Source: Peteryoungia wuzhouensis (lineage in GTDB: Bacteria; Pseudomonadota; Alphaproteobacteria; Rhizobiales; Rhizobiaceae). From it: a DNA stretch of 64,000 bases. A program made the position numbers and the translations under genes. The stretch is taken from the NCBI RefSeq assembly GCF_003205195.1, contig NZ_QJRY01000003.1, forward strand, positions 310,001 through 374,000, given 5' to 3'. The notes under the pieces are model-generated. The model had not been told where the DNA came from. It made no database searches and saw nothing but the letters and a program-made list of their open reading frames with translations. This document shows, in pieces, positions 1-10,340 of the stretch. The stretch's first letter is position 1, and each line of letters starts with the position of its first letter.

Positions 1-1
1 C

Positions 2-424
2 CTGCGCAATGCCACGCCTTACCTGTTCCAGACCACAGCCAAGGATTGGCTCGACAACCACGTGCTCGGCGAAGAAGTGTTCGGTCCGCTCGGCCTGATC
101 GTGATTGCCGATAGCGAAGACGAAATGGTTGCAATGGCCCGCAGCCTTTCCGGCCAGCTCACCGCTTCGATCCATCTCGCCGAGGGTGACGAGGCGCTCG
201 GCAAGCGGCTGATGCCGATCCTGGAGCGCAAGGCTGGCCGCGTGCTCGCCAACGGCTTCCCGACCGGTGTCGAAGTGGCGGATTCGATGGTGCATGGCGG
301 CCCCTACCCGGCCTCCACCAACTTTGGAGCGACCTCGGTCGGCACGCTGTCGATCCGTCGCTTCCTGCGGCCGGTCTGCTTCCAGGACATTCCGGCAGCC
401 CTGCTGCCGGTCGATCTGGCCTGA
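2..424 (+). CDS. Aldehyde dehydrogenase, 2,5-dioxovalerate (ketoglutarate semialdehyde) type, C-terminal part
   Basis: Only the last 140 codons are in the window; the reading frame is open from base 2 to the TGA at 422-424. The visible part carries the EEVFGPLG stretch typical of aldehyde dehydrogenases and an end (VHGGPYPAS, then SIRRFLRPVC) that I associate with NADP-dependent 2,5-dioxovalerate dehydrogenases, which oxidise 2-oxoglutarate semialdehyde to 2-oxoglutarate in sugar-acid breakdown. The catalytic Cys and Glu lie outside the window, so activity cannot be judged. dgoK begins 11 bases after the stop, so the three genes probably form one operon for hexonate or pentonate catabolism. 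The family is fairly sure; the exact substrate is inferred. Confidence 0.8.
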   Translation: MRNATPYLFQTTAKDWLDNHVLGEEVFGPLGLIVIADSEDEMVAMARSLSGQLTASIHLAEGDEALGKRLMPILERKAGRVLANGFPTGVEVADSMVHGGPYPASTNFGATSVGTLSIRRFLRPVCFQDIPAALLPVDLA

Positions 425-434
425 GGCAGACGCA

Positions 435-1364
435 GTGCCCGCAAAGCCGTTCGCCGCCCTGGTCGATTGGGGTACCAGCAATCTCCGCCTCTGGCTGGTC
501 GACAGCCAGGGCGCGGTCCTCGCCGAGCGGCAATCGGCAGAAGGCATGGGTGGCCTGGACCGCACAGCCTATCCCGCAATACTCGAGGGCCATCTTTCGG
601 CCCTCGAAGCCGCGCAAGACCTGCCCGTGGTCATTGCCGGCATGGCCGGTGCACGCACGGGCTGGCGTGAGGCGCCCTATGTGGCAACGCCAGCCCCTTT
701 GATCGGCCTCTTCCAGCACGCTGTCGTCCCGGAAGGTGCCAGCCGTCCCGTATATATTCTGCCAGGCGTCTGCCAGCGTGAAGATGGCCATTATGATGTT
801 ATGCGAGGCGAGGAAACACAGCTCGCAGGAGCTCTGGAGCAAGGCCTGGACAATGCCCTGTTTTGCCTGCCAGGCACGCATTCAAAGTGGGCCCTCGTTG
901 AAAACGGACACATCAGCCGCTTCTCGACCGTGATGACGGGCGAGCTCTTCCATTTGATTAGCCGGCAATCGATTCTGCGGATGTCCGTACCAGAAGATGG
1001 TGATGCCGAAGCCGATCCAGACATTTTCGACGCAGCGGTGGATGCCGCCCTGGCATCGGGTTTTGCCCTGACATCAACCCTCTTCTCCATCCGGGCCGAG
1101 GGCTTGCTCTCGCAAGGCACGAAGACCAATGCGACGGCGCGCCTATCGGGACTGCTGATCGGCGCAGAAATTGCTGCGATTCAGTCGGATCTCAAGCGCT
1201 ACGGAAAAGCCTATCTGATCGGCACCGGCAAACTGACCCGCCTTTATGCCCGCGCGATTGCGAGAGCCGGTGGCGAGGCCATCATGCTGGATGGCGGACT
1301 GCTGGTCCGCCGTGGATTGCTGGCCTGCGCCATTTCGCTGTTCGACCACGAATTCAAGGAATAG
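435..1364 (+). CDS. dgoK: 2-dehydro-3-deoxygalactonokinase
   Basis: Predicted 309-residue sugar-acid kinase. It would phosphorylate 2-keto-3-deoxy-D-galactonate at C6 with ATP in the De Ley-Doudoroff galactose route. Near the N-terminus the phosphate-binding motif DWGTSNLRLW (residues 11-20) fits the DgoK family of ASKHA kinases, as do FCLPGTHSKW and the late GTGKLTRLYA segment. The open frame extends further upstream, but I choose the GTG at 435 because it gives the normal family N-terminus and sits just behind the preceding stop with a purine-rich GAGGCAGA ahead. The aldolase that uses its product follows after 4 bases, which strongly supports the role. Confidence 0.9.
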   Translation: MPAKPFAALVDWGTSNLRLWLVDSQGAVLAERQSAEGMGGLDRTAYPAILEGHLSALEAAQDLPVVIAGMAGARTGWREAPYVATPAPLIGLFQHAVVPEGASRPVYILPGVCQREDGHYDVMRGEETQLAGALEQGLDNALFCLPGTHSKWALVENGHISRFSTVMTGELFHLISRQSILRMSVPEDGDAEADPDIFDAAVDAALASGFALTSTLFSIRAEGLLSQGTKTNATARLSGLLIGAEIAAIQSDLKRYGKAYLIGTGKLTRLYARAIARAGGEAIMLDGGLLVRRGLLACAISLFDHEFKE

Positions 1365-1368
1365 AACG

Positions 1369-2001
1369 ATGACATCCTCCGTCGCCTGGCCGTCCCTTCG
1401 CCGCAATCTGGTGGCCATCCTGCGTGGCATCAAACCCGAAGAAATCGAGTCTGCCGTGGACGTCCTCGTAGATGCCGGCTTTGAAGCGATCGAGGTCCCG
1501 CTCAATTCGCCCGATCCCTTCCAGTCGATTGAAAAGGCGCGGAAGCTGGCACCGGACAATGTCTTGATCGGCGCAGGCACGGTGCTTGAAGTTGCCCAGG
1601 TCGACCGTTTGCATGGGGTTGGTGGCAATCTTCTTGTAACCCCCAATGTCGAGCCCGACGTGATCCGTCGTGCAGTCAGCCACGGCATGGTCACCATGCC
1701 GGGGGTCTTTACGGCCACGGAGGCTCTGCTTGCCGCCAAGAGCGGCGCTGCGGCGCTAAAGTTCTTTCCCGCCAGCGCACTCGGCCCAGGCGGCATCTCC
1801 GCCATCAAGGCCATCCTTCCGCCGCAGCTGCCGATTGGCGCGGTGGGTGGTGTCTCGGAAACCAATTTTTCGGATTACTGGAAGGTGGGCGTTCGTGCAT
1901 TTGGCCTCGGCTCAAGCCTGTACAAGCCAGGCGATTCGTCCAGCGTCATCGGCGAGAGAGCCGTCAAGGCTGTTGCGGCCTACGATGCGCTACTGAACTG
2001 A
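1369..2001 (+). CDS. dgoA: 2-dehydro-3-deoxy-6-phosphogalactonate aldolase
   Basis: Predicted 210-residue class I aldolase of the KDPG/KDPGal family. It splits 2-keto-3-deoxy-6-phosphogalactonate into pyruvate and glyceraldehyde 3-phosphate. Visible family residues are the LRG arginine (residue 19), Glu42 in IEVPLNSP and the Schiff-base Lys131 in AALKFFPAS. The ATG at 1369 is chosen over upstream in-frame codons because it gives the standard length and starts 4 bases after dgoK. The PLNSP and SSLYKPG segments favour the galactonate branch over KDPG (Eda), as does the adjacent dgoK. A hairpin terminator follows, so this is the last gene of the operon. Confidence 0.92.
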   Translation: MTSSVAWPSLRRNLVAILRGIKPEEIESAVDVLVDAGFEAIEVPLNSPDPFQSIEKARKLAPDNVLIGAGTVLEVAQVDRLHGVGGNLLVTPNVEPDVIRRAVSHGMVTMPGVFTATEALLAAKSGAAALKFFPASALGPGGISAIKAILPPQLPIGAVGGVSETNFSDYWKVGVRAFGLGSSLYKPGDSSSVIGERAVKAVAAYDALLN

Positions 2002-2024
2002 CCGAAGTTCGATCCAGCATATGG

Positions 2025-2055
2025 CGCCGTCGGGAACACCCGGCGGCGTTTTTTG
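2025..2055 (+). terminator. Rho-independent terminator of the dgo operon
   Basis: CGCCGTCGGG, a short AACA loop, then CCCGGCGGCG form a 10-bp stem with one wobble pair, followed by a run of six T. It begins 23 bases after the dgoA stop codon. Confidence 0.85.
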
Positions 2056-2076
2056 TTGTCTTGCGCGGACAGTCAC

Positions 2077-2092
2077 TGTGACATTTGTCACG
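2077..2092. promoter_or_regulatory. CRP/FNR-like palindrome in a convergent intergenic space
   Basis: TGTGACATTTGTCACG contains the perfect inverted repeat GTGAC-N4-GTCAC and fits TGTGA-N6-TCACG, close to the classical CRP half-sites. It lies beyond the dgo terminator and downstream of the convergent DUF1223 gene, so it has no obvious target promoter. The rest of 2093-2269 holds the hairpin 2172-2188 and the distant pair 2192-2198 / 2243-2249, but no convincing gene. Confidence 0.3.
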
Positions 2093-2269
2093 CACCGAAG
2101 CAGATATTTTGCGCAGGCCGCATTTTGAACAAACGCGCGCCGTTTTTTGCGATAAAGTATAACTAACTTGGTTGGCGCGGTGCGCCAAAACGGTCCGGTC
2201 AGGCGCATTGACCCCTTACCCCCAGCCCCCCAGTGCTTCGGGCCGGACCACACCAGGTTTCCCCTCACA

Positions 2270-3055
2270 TCAGAAATTTGTCGGCCGCCCTTTCATGACG
2301 GTTGCACCAACGATGCCGGAAGGATTCCCCTCCTCGTCGGCGCTCTGAAGCAATACGGCACATCCGTCGCTCTTATCGGAACTGATCACTCGCGCGGGCA
2401 AGGTGATATCGATCGGCTCGCCATTCCACATGCCGACGGTCTGCACATCGGTTACGCTGTGCCAATAATCCACGCTTTTTCCGACATTTTCGCCCTTCAG
2501 CATTTCTACCGTCTGGTGCTCACGAAAATAGACCACGACGACATTCGCCTTACCTGTGCCGCTGCCCACCGAGATAGACAGCTGGTCGCCGTTTTGCGAC
2601 GCCTTGACCGGCACCACCAAGCCCTGCCCGGAAGCCTGCATCCCATCCAGCCGCCGGTTCAATTCGGCGGAGTCGGTTCCCTTGAGGTGGTCTCGCCCAT
2701 TCAGGACCGCCTGGGGTGTATAAACACCGCTACGGCCGAACGTCTTGGCATAGGCATATTGGCGATCCGTGTTCTCGGCCGTTCCCAATGTGTCAGCCCA
2801 GCCCAGGTAGTTCCAATAGTCGACATGATAGGAAAGGGCGACAACATCGCCCTGGCGCACCAATTGCTCGAAAGCACGGTCGGCAGGCGGGCAGGAGCGG
2901 CATCCTTGCGAGGTGAAAAGCTCGATTACGCCTTTCGGCTGAACAAAGGTCCCGGCCTGCGCCTGGAACGGCGACACCGCCAGCAGTAACGCTAGGCACG
3001 TGGCACGGTAGATCCGCTGGCACTTCGAAACGGGTTGCATGTTCACCTGCAGCAT
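2270..3055 (-). CDS. Secreted DUF1223 thioredoxin-fold protein
   Basis: A 261-residue protein. The first 35 residues look like a Sec signal peptide: a basic start, a hydrophobic CLALLLAVSPF core and an AQA cleavage site. The mature part begins with VIELFTSQGCRSCPPAD, placing a CxxC pair at Cys52 and Cys55, as in the thioredoxin-like DUF1223 family. The later HVDYWNYLGW and YTPQAVLNGR stretches are also typical. The likely location is the periplasm. The CxxC suggests thiol-disulfide chemistry, but no substrate is known to me. It follows acnA on the same strand but is separated from it by the acnA terminator, so it is probably transcribed on its own. Confidence 0.85.
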   Translation of the reverse strand: MLQVNMQPVSKCQRIYRATCLALLLAVSPFQAQAGTFVQPKGVIELFTSQGCRSCPPADRAFEQLVRQGDVVALSYHVDYWNYLGWADTLGTAENTDRQYAYAKTFGRSGVYTPQAVLNGRDHLKGTDSAELNRRLDGMQASGQGLVVPVKASQNGDQLSISVGSGTGKANVVVVYFREHQTVEMLKGENVGKSVDYWHSVTDVQTVGMWNGEPIDITLPARVISSDKSDGCAVLLQSADEEGNPSGIVGATVMKGRPTNF

Positions 3056-3169
3056 TTGTCTGACTTGGGCTTCAACCTTAGTGGTGCACTTGATAGCTCC
3101 TTAGCCCCCATGCGCAAAGTCACGATGGGGTGAAACTTTCGTCACTGCCACCTCCAGACGCCCAGATAC

Positions 3170-3198
3170 AAAAAAGGCCGCCGGTTGCCCGGCGGCCT
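3170..3198 (-). terminator. Rho-independent terminator of acnA
   Basis: Read on the minus strand, AGGCCGCCGG, a GCAA tetraloop and CCGGCGGCCT form a perfect 10-bp stem followed by TTTTT. It starts about 20 bases beyond the acnA stop. Confidence 0.9.
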
Positions 3199-3219
3199 CG
3201 CATGTACAATCAAAAAATG

Positions 3220-5913
<2,694 letters not shown>

Positions 5914-6184
5914 GGATAGAAACCCCGCTTGATTCTGATAGCCAACACATTCGTGCGGACGCCTATGCACTTCATGCACATCAGGATGCGGGTACGACCA
6001 TTTCCGCTGTCCGCCCGTGGAAATCGCTTTCGACGATCTACAAGTTCGGCACAAGGATGAACTTCACGCCGGCCGCTGGCGTGGTTGCAGGTCTTATAGA
6101 TAATTTCTAAGAAAGGTGCCAGACCGACAAAGGGCGAAAACAAGATTTTTTATGAGGCAGGCCTCATCCTGCCGGAAAGCGACC

Positions 6185-6835
6185 ATGATCAGGCTCGAAG
6201 CCGAAAGCCTCTCGGCGCGCCGGGGGGAGGATCTGATTTTTGTTAATGTTTCCTTTACGTTGGCTTCCGGGGATGCCTTGGTCCTGACAGGCCGGAACGG
6301 CTCGGGAAAATCAACCTTGTTGCGCGTCGTCGCCGGTCTGTTACGCCCGGAAACAGGTAGCGCCATTTGCCTGTCGGACATGGATGCAGAGGCCCGCCCG
6401 GCCGGGGAATTCAGCCACTATCTTGGTCATCGGAACGGCATGAAGCGGGAACTGACAGTCGCGGAAAATCTTGCTTTCTGGAAATCCTACCTGGGTGACA
6501 TCGAGGGAGGACAAAGCCTCGATATCGAAGAGGCGGCAGATGCCGTAGAGCTCAGTGGGATCACCCATCTCCCGTATGGTTATCTCTCGGCCGGACAGCA
6601 GCGCCGATTCGCCATGGCGCGGCTTCTCGTCGCGTATCGACCGATCTGGATTCTGGATGAACCAACCGCAGCCCTTGATCGCCGAGCGGATGCGATGTTC
6701 GAAGACCTCGTGAAGGGTCACCGCGAAGCGGGGGGCATCGTGATTGCCGCCACGCATCAGCCGCTTGGCATGGAAGGCGCGCAGACACTGGAAATGTTGG
6801 GCTTCGATGGCGTCGACACGGAGTATTCCGCATGA
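6185..6835 (+). CDS. ccmA: Haem exporter ATPase CcmA (cytochrome c maturation)
   Basis: A 216-residue ABC ATPase. With CcmB and CcmC it forms the CcmABCD complex that releases holo-CcmE during system I cytochrome c assembly at the inner membrane. Walker A is GRNGSGKS (residues 36-43), the signature is LSAGQQRRFAMARLL, and Walker B is IWILDEPTAALD. The start at 6185 (ATGATCAGGCTC) is preferred over the upstream in-frame ATG because it gives the normal family length and has GGAAAG about 10 bases ahead. The stop overlaps the ccmB start by four bases (ATGA), so translation is coupled. First gene of the ccmABCDG operon. Confidence 0.95.
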   Translation: MIRLEAESLSARRGEDLIFVNVSFTLASGDALVLTGRNGSGKSTLLRVVAGLLRPETGSAICLSDMDAEARPAGEFSHYLGHRNGMKRELTVAENLAFWKSYLGDIEGGQSLDIEEAADAVELSGITHLPYGYLSAGQQRRFAMARLLVAYRPIWILDEPTAALDRRADAMFEDLVKGHREAGGIVIAATHQPLGMEGAQTLEMLGFDGVDTEYSA

Positions 6836-7491
6836 TGGCGCTTTTCCTCCGGGATCTGAAGCTCTCGGTTCGCGCTGGGGGCGGCACCCTTGTGGGCGTC
6901 CTCTTTTTCACCACGGTGGTCGCCGTTATACCCTTCGGGGTCGGACCGGATCTTAATCTCCTGTCCCGCATCGGCCCGGCCATCGTCTGGATCGGCGCAC
7001 TATTGTCAGCCCTGCTCGGGCTCGATCGCCTGTTTCAGGCAGAGCGCGACGATGGGTCCCTCGATATTCTGCTGATGCAGGAGACGCCGCTGGTGCTGAC
7101 CATTCTGATCAAGTGCCTCGCCCACTGGGTGGCAACGGGGCTCCCACTTGTCCTTGCCTCTCCCCTCCTCGGTCTCTTTATGAACATGGATGAAATTGCC
7201 ATTGGTGCCGTGATGCTCACCCTGCTGGTCGGATCACCGGCAATCACTTTTATTGGCGCGGCGGGTGCTGCCGTGGCTGTCGCCCTGCCCCGCGGCGGCC
7301 TCCTCGTCTCGATCCTGGTCCTGCCATTGGCCGTGCCGATCCTGATTTTCGGAGTGAGCGCATCCTATGCGGCCGTGGAAGATCCCGCGCCTTTCATGCC
7401 TCCATTCCTGTTTCTGACGGCCATCACCCTTCTCTTCGCCGTGATCGGCCCCGTTGGCGCCGCTGCTGCCTTGCGAAACTCGGCTGACTGA
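6832..7491 (+). CDS. ccmB: Haem exporter permease CcmB
   Basis: A 219-residue, strongly hydrophobic protein with about six predicted membrane helices; it is the permease subunit paired with CcmA. The N-terminal FLRDLKLSVRAGGG segment and the LDRLFQAERDDGSLD loop are typical of CcmB and correspond to the contact region for the ATPase. It starts with tandem ATG codons in the ATGA overlap with ccmA. The length agrees with the family. The next gene follows after about 60 bases. Confidence 0.95.
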   Translation: MMALFLRDLKLSVRAGGGTLVGVLFFTTVVAVIPFGVGPDLNLLSRIGPAIVWIGALLSALLGLDRLFQAERDDGSLDILLMQETPLVLTILIKCLAHWVATGLPLVLASPLLGLFMNMDEIAIGAVMLTLLVGSPAITFIGAAGAAVAVALPRGGLLVSILVLPLAVPILIFGVSASYAAVEDPAPFMPPFLFLTAITLLFAVIGPVGAAAALRNSAD

Positions 7492-7550
7492 GCCAACCCG
7501 GATTGACCAGGATCAATTGCAGGGGAAGTAGAGACACGCTAGAACGGGAC

Positions 7551-8318
7551 ATGACCGACAACAGCCTTGCCATCACCAAAATCGGCGATCTCGCCAACCC
7601 CACGCGGTTTCTTGCGCTGGTCGGGAAAATCCTGCCCTGGTTTGCCGGAACGACCGTGTTGCTTTTCGTCTTAGGGCTCTACCTCGGATTCTCATCGGAG
7701 ACGGACTATCAGCAGGGCGACACGGTGCGCATCATGTATGTGCATGTGCCCGCCGCATGGCTCTCGATGATGTGTTATTCCGTGATGGCGCTCTCGGCGA
7801 TCGGAACGCTGGTCTGGCGCCATCCGCTGGCCGATGTCAGCCACAAAGCCGCCGCACCGCTTGGCGCAGCCTTTACCCTGATTGCACTCATTACCGGTTC
7901 TCTTTGGGGCAAGCCGATGTGGGGAACATGGTGGGTCTGGGATGCCCGCCTCACCTCTGTCTTCGTGCTCTTCCTGATGTATCTCGGCTTGATCGCGCTG
8001 AACCGCGCCATGGACGACCCCTCCAAGGCAGCACGCGTCAGTTCGGTGCTCATCCTGGTCGGCTTCGTCAACATCCCGATCATCAAGTTTTCGGTCGAAT
8101 GGTGGAATACGCTGCACCAGCCTGCGAGCGTCATGCGTCTCGATGGACCGACCATTGATCCGGAATTTCTCTGGCCGTTGCTGATCATGGCCCTGGCCTT
8201 CACCCTCCTCTTCTTCACGCTGCATATGATGGCTATGCGCAATGAAATCTGGCGCCGCCGGATCGGGGCGCAGCGGCGATTGGCCGCCCGCCTGGCCGGC
8301 CGGGAGAACGCCGCATGA
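7551..8318 (+). CDS. ccmC: Haem-handling membrane protein CcmC
   Basis: A 255-residue membrane protein with six predicted helices and the tryptophan-rich periplasmic WWD signature (WGTWWVWDARLTS, near residue 125) that binds haem and presents it to CcmE. Flanking histidines occur in MYVHVPAAW and in the later HQPASV loop. The open frame begins at 7503, but I choose the ATG at 7551 (MTDNSLAIT), which fits related proteins better. The end overlaps ccmD by four bases. Confidence 0.95.
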   Translation: MTDNSLAITKIGDLANPTRFLALVGKILPWFAGTTVLLFVLGLYLGFSSETDYQQGDTVRIMYVHVPAAWLSMMCYSVMALSAIGTLVWRHPLADVSHKAAAPLGAAFTLIALITGSLWGKPMWGTWWVWDARLTSVFVLFLMYLGLIALNRAMDDPSKAARVSSVLILVGFVNIPIIKFSVEWWNTLHQPASVMRLDGPTIDPEFLWPLLIMALAFTLLFFTLHMMAMRNEIWRRRIGAQRRLAARLAGRENAA

Positions 8319-8494
8319 GCCACGCGTTTTACGTCATTGGTTCCTATCTTCTGACGGCAGGTATCTGTTTCGGCTTGACGACCTGGGTCTATCTCGATGG
8401 TCGGGCACGTCAGGCCGAATTGAAGGCGCTTGAGGCACAGGGTATTCGCCGTCGCTCCGCGCAACCATCTTCCGCGCAGGACAGCAAAGCATGA
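8315..8494 (+). CDS. ccmD: Haem exporter accessory protein CcmD
   Basis: A 59-residue protein that begins MSHAFYVIGSYLL. It has one transmembrane helix (about residues 6-26) followed by a charged, alanine-rich cytoplasmic tail (DGRARQAELKALEAQGIRRR). This is the CcmD architecture, in which the peptide stabilises the CcmABC complex with holo-CcmE. Both ends overlap their neighbours by four bases: the ATG at 8315 overlaps the ccmC stop, and its own TGA overlaps the ccmG start. Position and topology make the identification secure despite weak sequence conservation in the family. Confidence 0.9.
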   Translation: MSHAFYVIGSYLLTAGICFGLTTWVYLDGRARQAELKALEAQGIRRRSAQPSSAQDSKA

Positions 8495-9081
8495 CTGAAG
8501 AATCCGAGCAGCACGTTTCCAGCGCAAAGGGACGGGGACGCTATCTGATCGCAGCGTTGCCGCTCGTCCTGTTTGCGGGCCTTGCCACGATCTTCATGAC
8601 CCAGCTTCAATCCGGCCGGGACGTTTCAGAGATCCCATCGGCTTTGCTCGGCACGAAGGCGCCGCCGCTCCAACTCACCGCACTCGACGGTTCTGAGCGG
8701 CCAGCGCTGACCACAACGGCGATCTCCGGCAAGCTGACGCTGGTCAACGTCTTCGCCTCCTGGTGCGTACCCTGCCGCCAGGAACATCCAATGCTGCTTG
8801 AGCTTTCCAAAGACCCTCGGGTCAACGTGGTCGGGATCAACTACAAGGACCGGAACGACAACGCGCTCCGCTTTCTTGGCGAACTTGGCAATCCCTATGC
8901 CGCGATCGGGGTCGATCCAAACGGCAAGGCAGCGATTGACTGGGGCGTCTACGGAATCCCGGAAAGCTATCTTGTCGGCCCCGACGGAACGATCCTCTAT
9001 AAGAAGGTCGGCCCCTTCGATCCGGACACCTTCCAGACTCAGCTCATGCCGGCAATCGAAAAGGCCTTGAAGGGCTCCTGA
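8491..9081 (+). CDS. ccmG: Thiol:disulfide interchange protein CcmG (DsbE)
   Basis: A 196-residue membrane-anchored periplasmic thioredoxin. A single N-terminal helix (about residues 19-37) is followed by a thioredoxin-like domain with the active site WCVPC (Cys92 and Cys95) and the YGIPESYLVGPDG segment with its cis-proline loop. CcmG reduces the CxxCH thiols of apocytochrome c before haem attachment. It is the last gene of the ccm operon. Its stop lies only 3 bases from the end of the convergent UPF0314 gene, with no room for a separate terminator. Confidence 0.95.
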   Translation: MTEESEQHVSSAKGRGRYLIAALPLVLFAGLATIFMTQLQSGRDVSEIPSALLGTKAPPLQLTALDGSERPALTTTAISGKLTLVNVFASWCVPCRQEHPMLLELSKDPRVNVVGINYKDRNDNALRFLGELGNPYAAIGVDPNGKAAIDWGVYGIPESYLVGPDGTILYKKVGPFDPDTFQTQLMPAIEKALKGS

Positions 9082-9084
9082 TCG

Positions 9085-9675
9085 TCAGAGCGCAGCCTGC
9101 CAAGTCTTCACGGCCTCTATCGGCCAGACCAGCATCAGGACATTGAGTGTCAGATTGTCGCGGATGACGAATGCCGTGATCACCTCGAAGCCGAGTGCGA
9201 TGACGACGGTCAGCCAGACCGGTACGCGGGCCGCAAAGAAGAAACCGGCGATCATGGAAACCATGTCCATCCCGGAATTCAGAATGCTGTCGCCGGTATA
9301 GCCGACCGCCATCGTCGCCGTGCGATAGCGGTCGATGACGATGGGTGAATTCTCGAGGATCTCCCATCCCGCTTCGATGAGGGCCGCGAGTGCGAGTTTC
9401 GCTGTAAGCGGCTTCTTCCGAAGGACAAGCCAACCCAAGCCATAAAACAGGAAGCCGTGTATGATGTGAGACGGCGTGTACCAGTCGAACAGGTGCTGCG
9501 AATTGCCTGGGGTGTTCACGCCCGCTTCGAAGAGCTTCACGTAGCCGCATTCACAGATCCAGATGCGACCCATCAGATACTGAGAGACGATCTGGATCAG
9601 GATGATGACACCTGTCACGATCAGCCAGAAGCGGGTGGTGGAATTGCTGTCCGTCTGGCTGGCGGTGTCGATCAT
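9085..9675 (-). CDS. UPF0314 / DUF2585 membrane protein
   Basis: A 196-residue hydrophobic protein with about five predicted membrane helices and conserved-looking loops [26 protein letters not shown] and [19 protein letters not shown] recognise it as the UPF0314/DUF2585 family, which is frequent in Rhizobiales beside yciB; no biochemical role is established to my knowledge. The start overlaps the yciB stop by four bases, so it is translated with that gene. The acidic and histidine residues in the loops could bind metal or lipid, but that is speculation. Confidence 0.85.
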   Translation of the reverse strand: MIDTASQTDSNSTTRFWLIVTGVIILIQIVSQYLMGRIWICECGYVKLFEAGVNTPGNSQHLFDWYTPSHIIHGFLFYGLGWLVLRKKPLTAKLALAALIEAGWEILENSPIVIDRYRTATMAVGYTGDSILNSGMDMVSMIAGFFFAARVPVWLTVVIALGFEVITAFVIRDNLTLNVLMLVWPIEAVKTWQAAL

Positions 9676-10313
9676 TTCTGTTCCTTGTCTTCCAGAGAGT
9701 GCTTCATGATCAGCGGCATCTGCGCCAATGTAAAAAGAATGGTGATCGGCATTGTGCCCCAGACCTTGAAGCTGACCCAGACATCGTCGGAGAAATTGCG
9801 CCAGACGACTTCGTTCAGGACCGCGAGGAAGAGGAAGAAGACACCCCAGCGCAGCGTAAGCTTGCGCCAGCCCTCAGCATCAAGCTGAAACGCCGCATTG
9901 AAGACATAACCGAGTAGAGAAGTTCCGAATACGAGGCCGCCGAGCAACACGACACCGAACAGCGTGTTGACGATGGTCGGCTTCATCTTGATGAAAGTCT
10001 CATCCTGCAGCCAGATGGAAAGGCCGCCAAAGACCATCACGACCACGCCGGATACTAGCGGCATGACCGGCAGATGCTTGAAGACGATCTTCGACACCAG
10101 AAGCGAGATCACCGTCGCCACCATGAACAGAGCGGTCGCGATCAGCAGTGGTCCGCCGATCGCCGTCAGTTCGGGAAAGGTGCGTGACAGCCATTCTCCA
10201 CGCAGGTTGCCGAAGAAGAAGACCATCAACGGTCCAAGCTCGAGCGCCATCTTCAGCAGCGGATGCTGCTTGTCAGCCTTGGAAGCGTGGGTATCGGTGG
10301 ATGTATCCGACAT
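9672..10313 (-). CDS. yciB: YciB / IspZ family inner-membrane protein (septation protein A)
   Basis: A 213-residue protein with about five to six predicted transmembrane helices. The [13 protein letters not shown] motif near residue 25 and the [16 protein letters not shown] motif near residue 170 are hallmarks of YciB/IspZ, linked elsewhere to cell envelope integrity and septation. It sits 27 bases after ftsY on the same strand and overlaps the UPF0314 gene, so it probably belongs to the dapF-mtaB-ftsY transcription unit. Confidence 0.92.
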   Translation of the reverse strand: MSDTSTDTHASKADKQHPLLKMALELGPLMVFFFGNLRGEWLSRTFPELTAIGGPLLIATALFMVATVISLLVSKIVFKHLPVMPLVSGVVVMVFGGLSIWLQDETFIKMKPTIVNTLFGVVLLGGLVFGTSLLGYVFNAAFQLDAEGWRKLTLRWGVFFLFLAVLNEVVWRNFSDDVWVSFKVWGTMPITILFTLAQMPLIMKHSLEDKEQK

Positions 10314-10340
10314 GATGTCGTTCCCTCAAATTTCCGGCGC

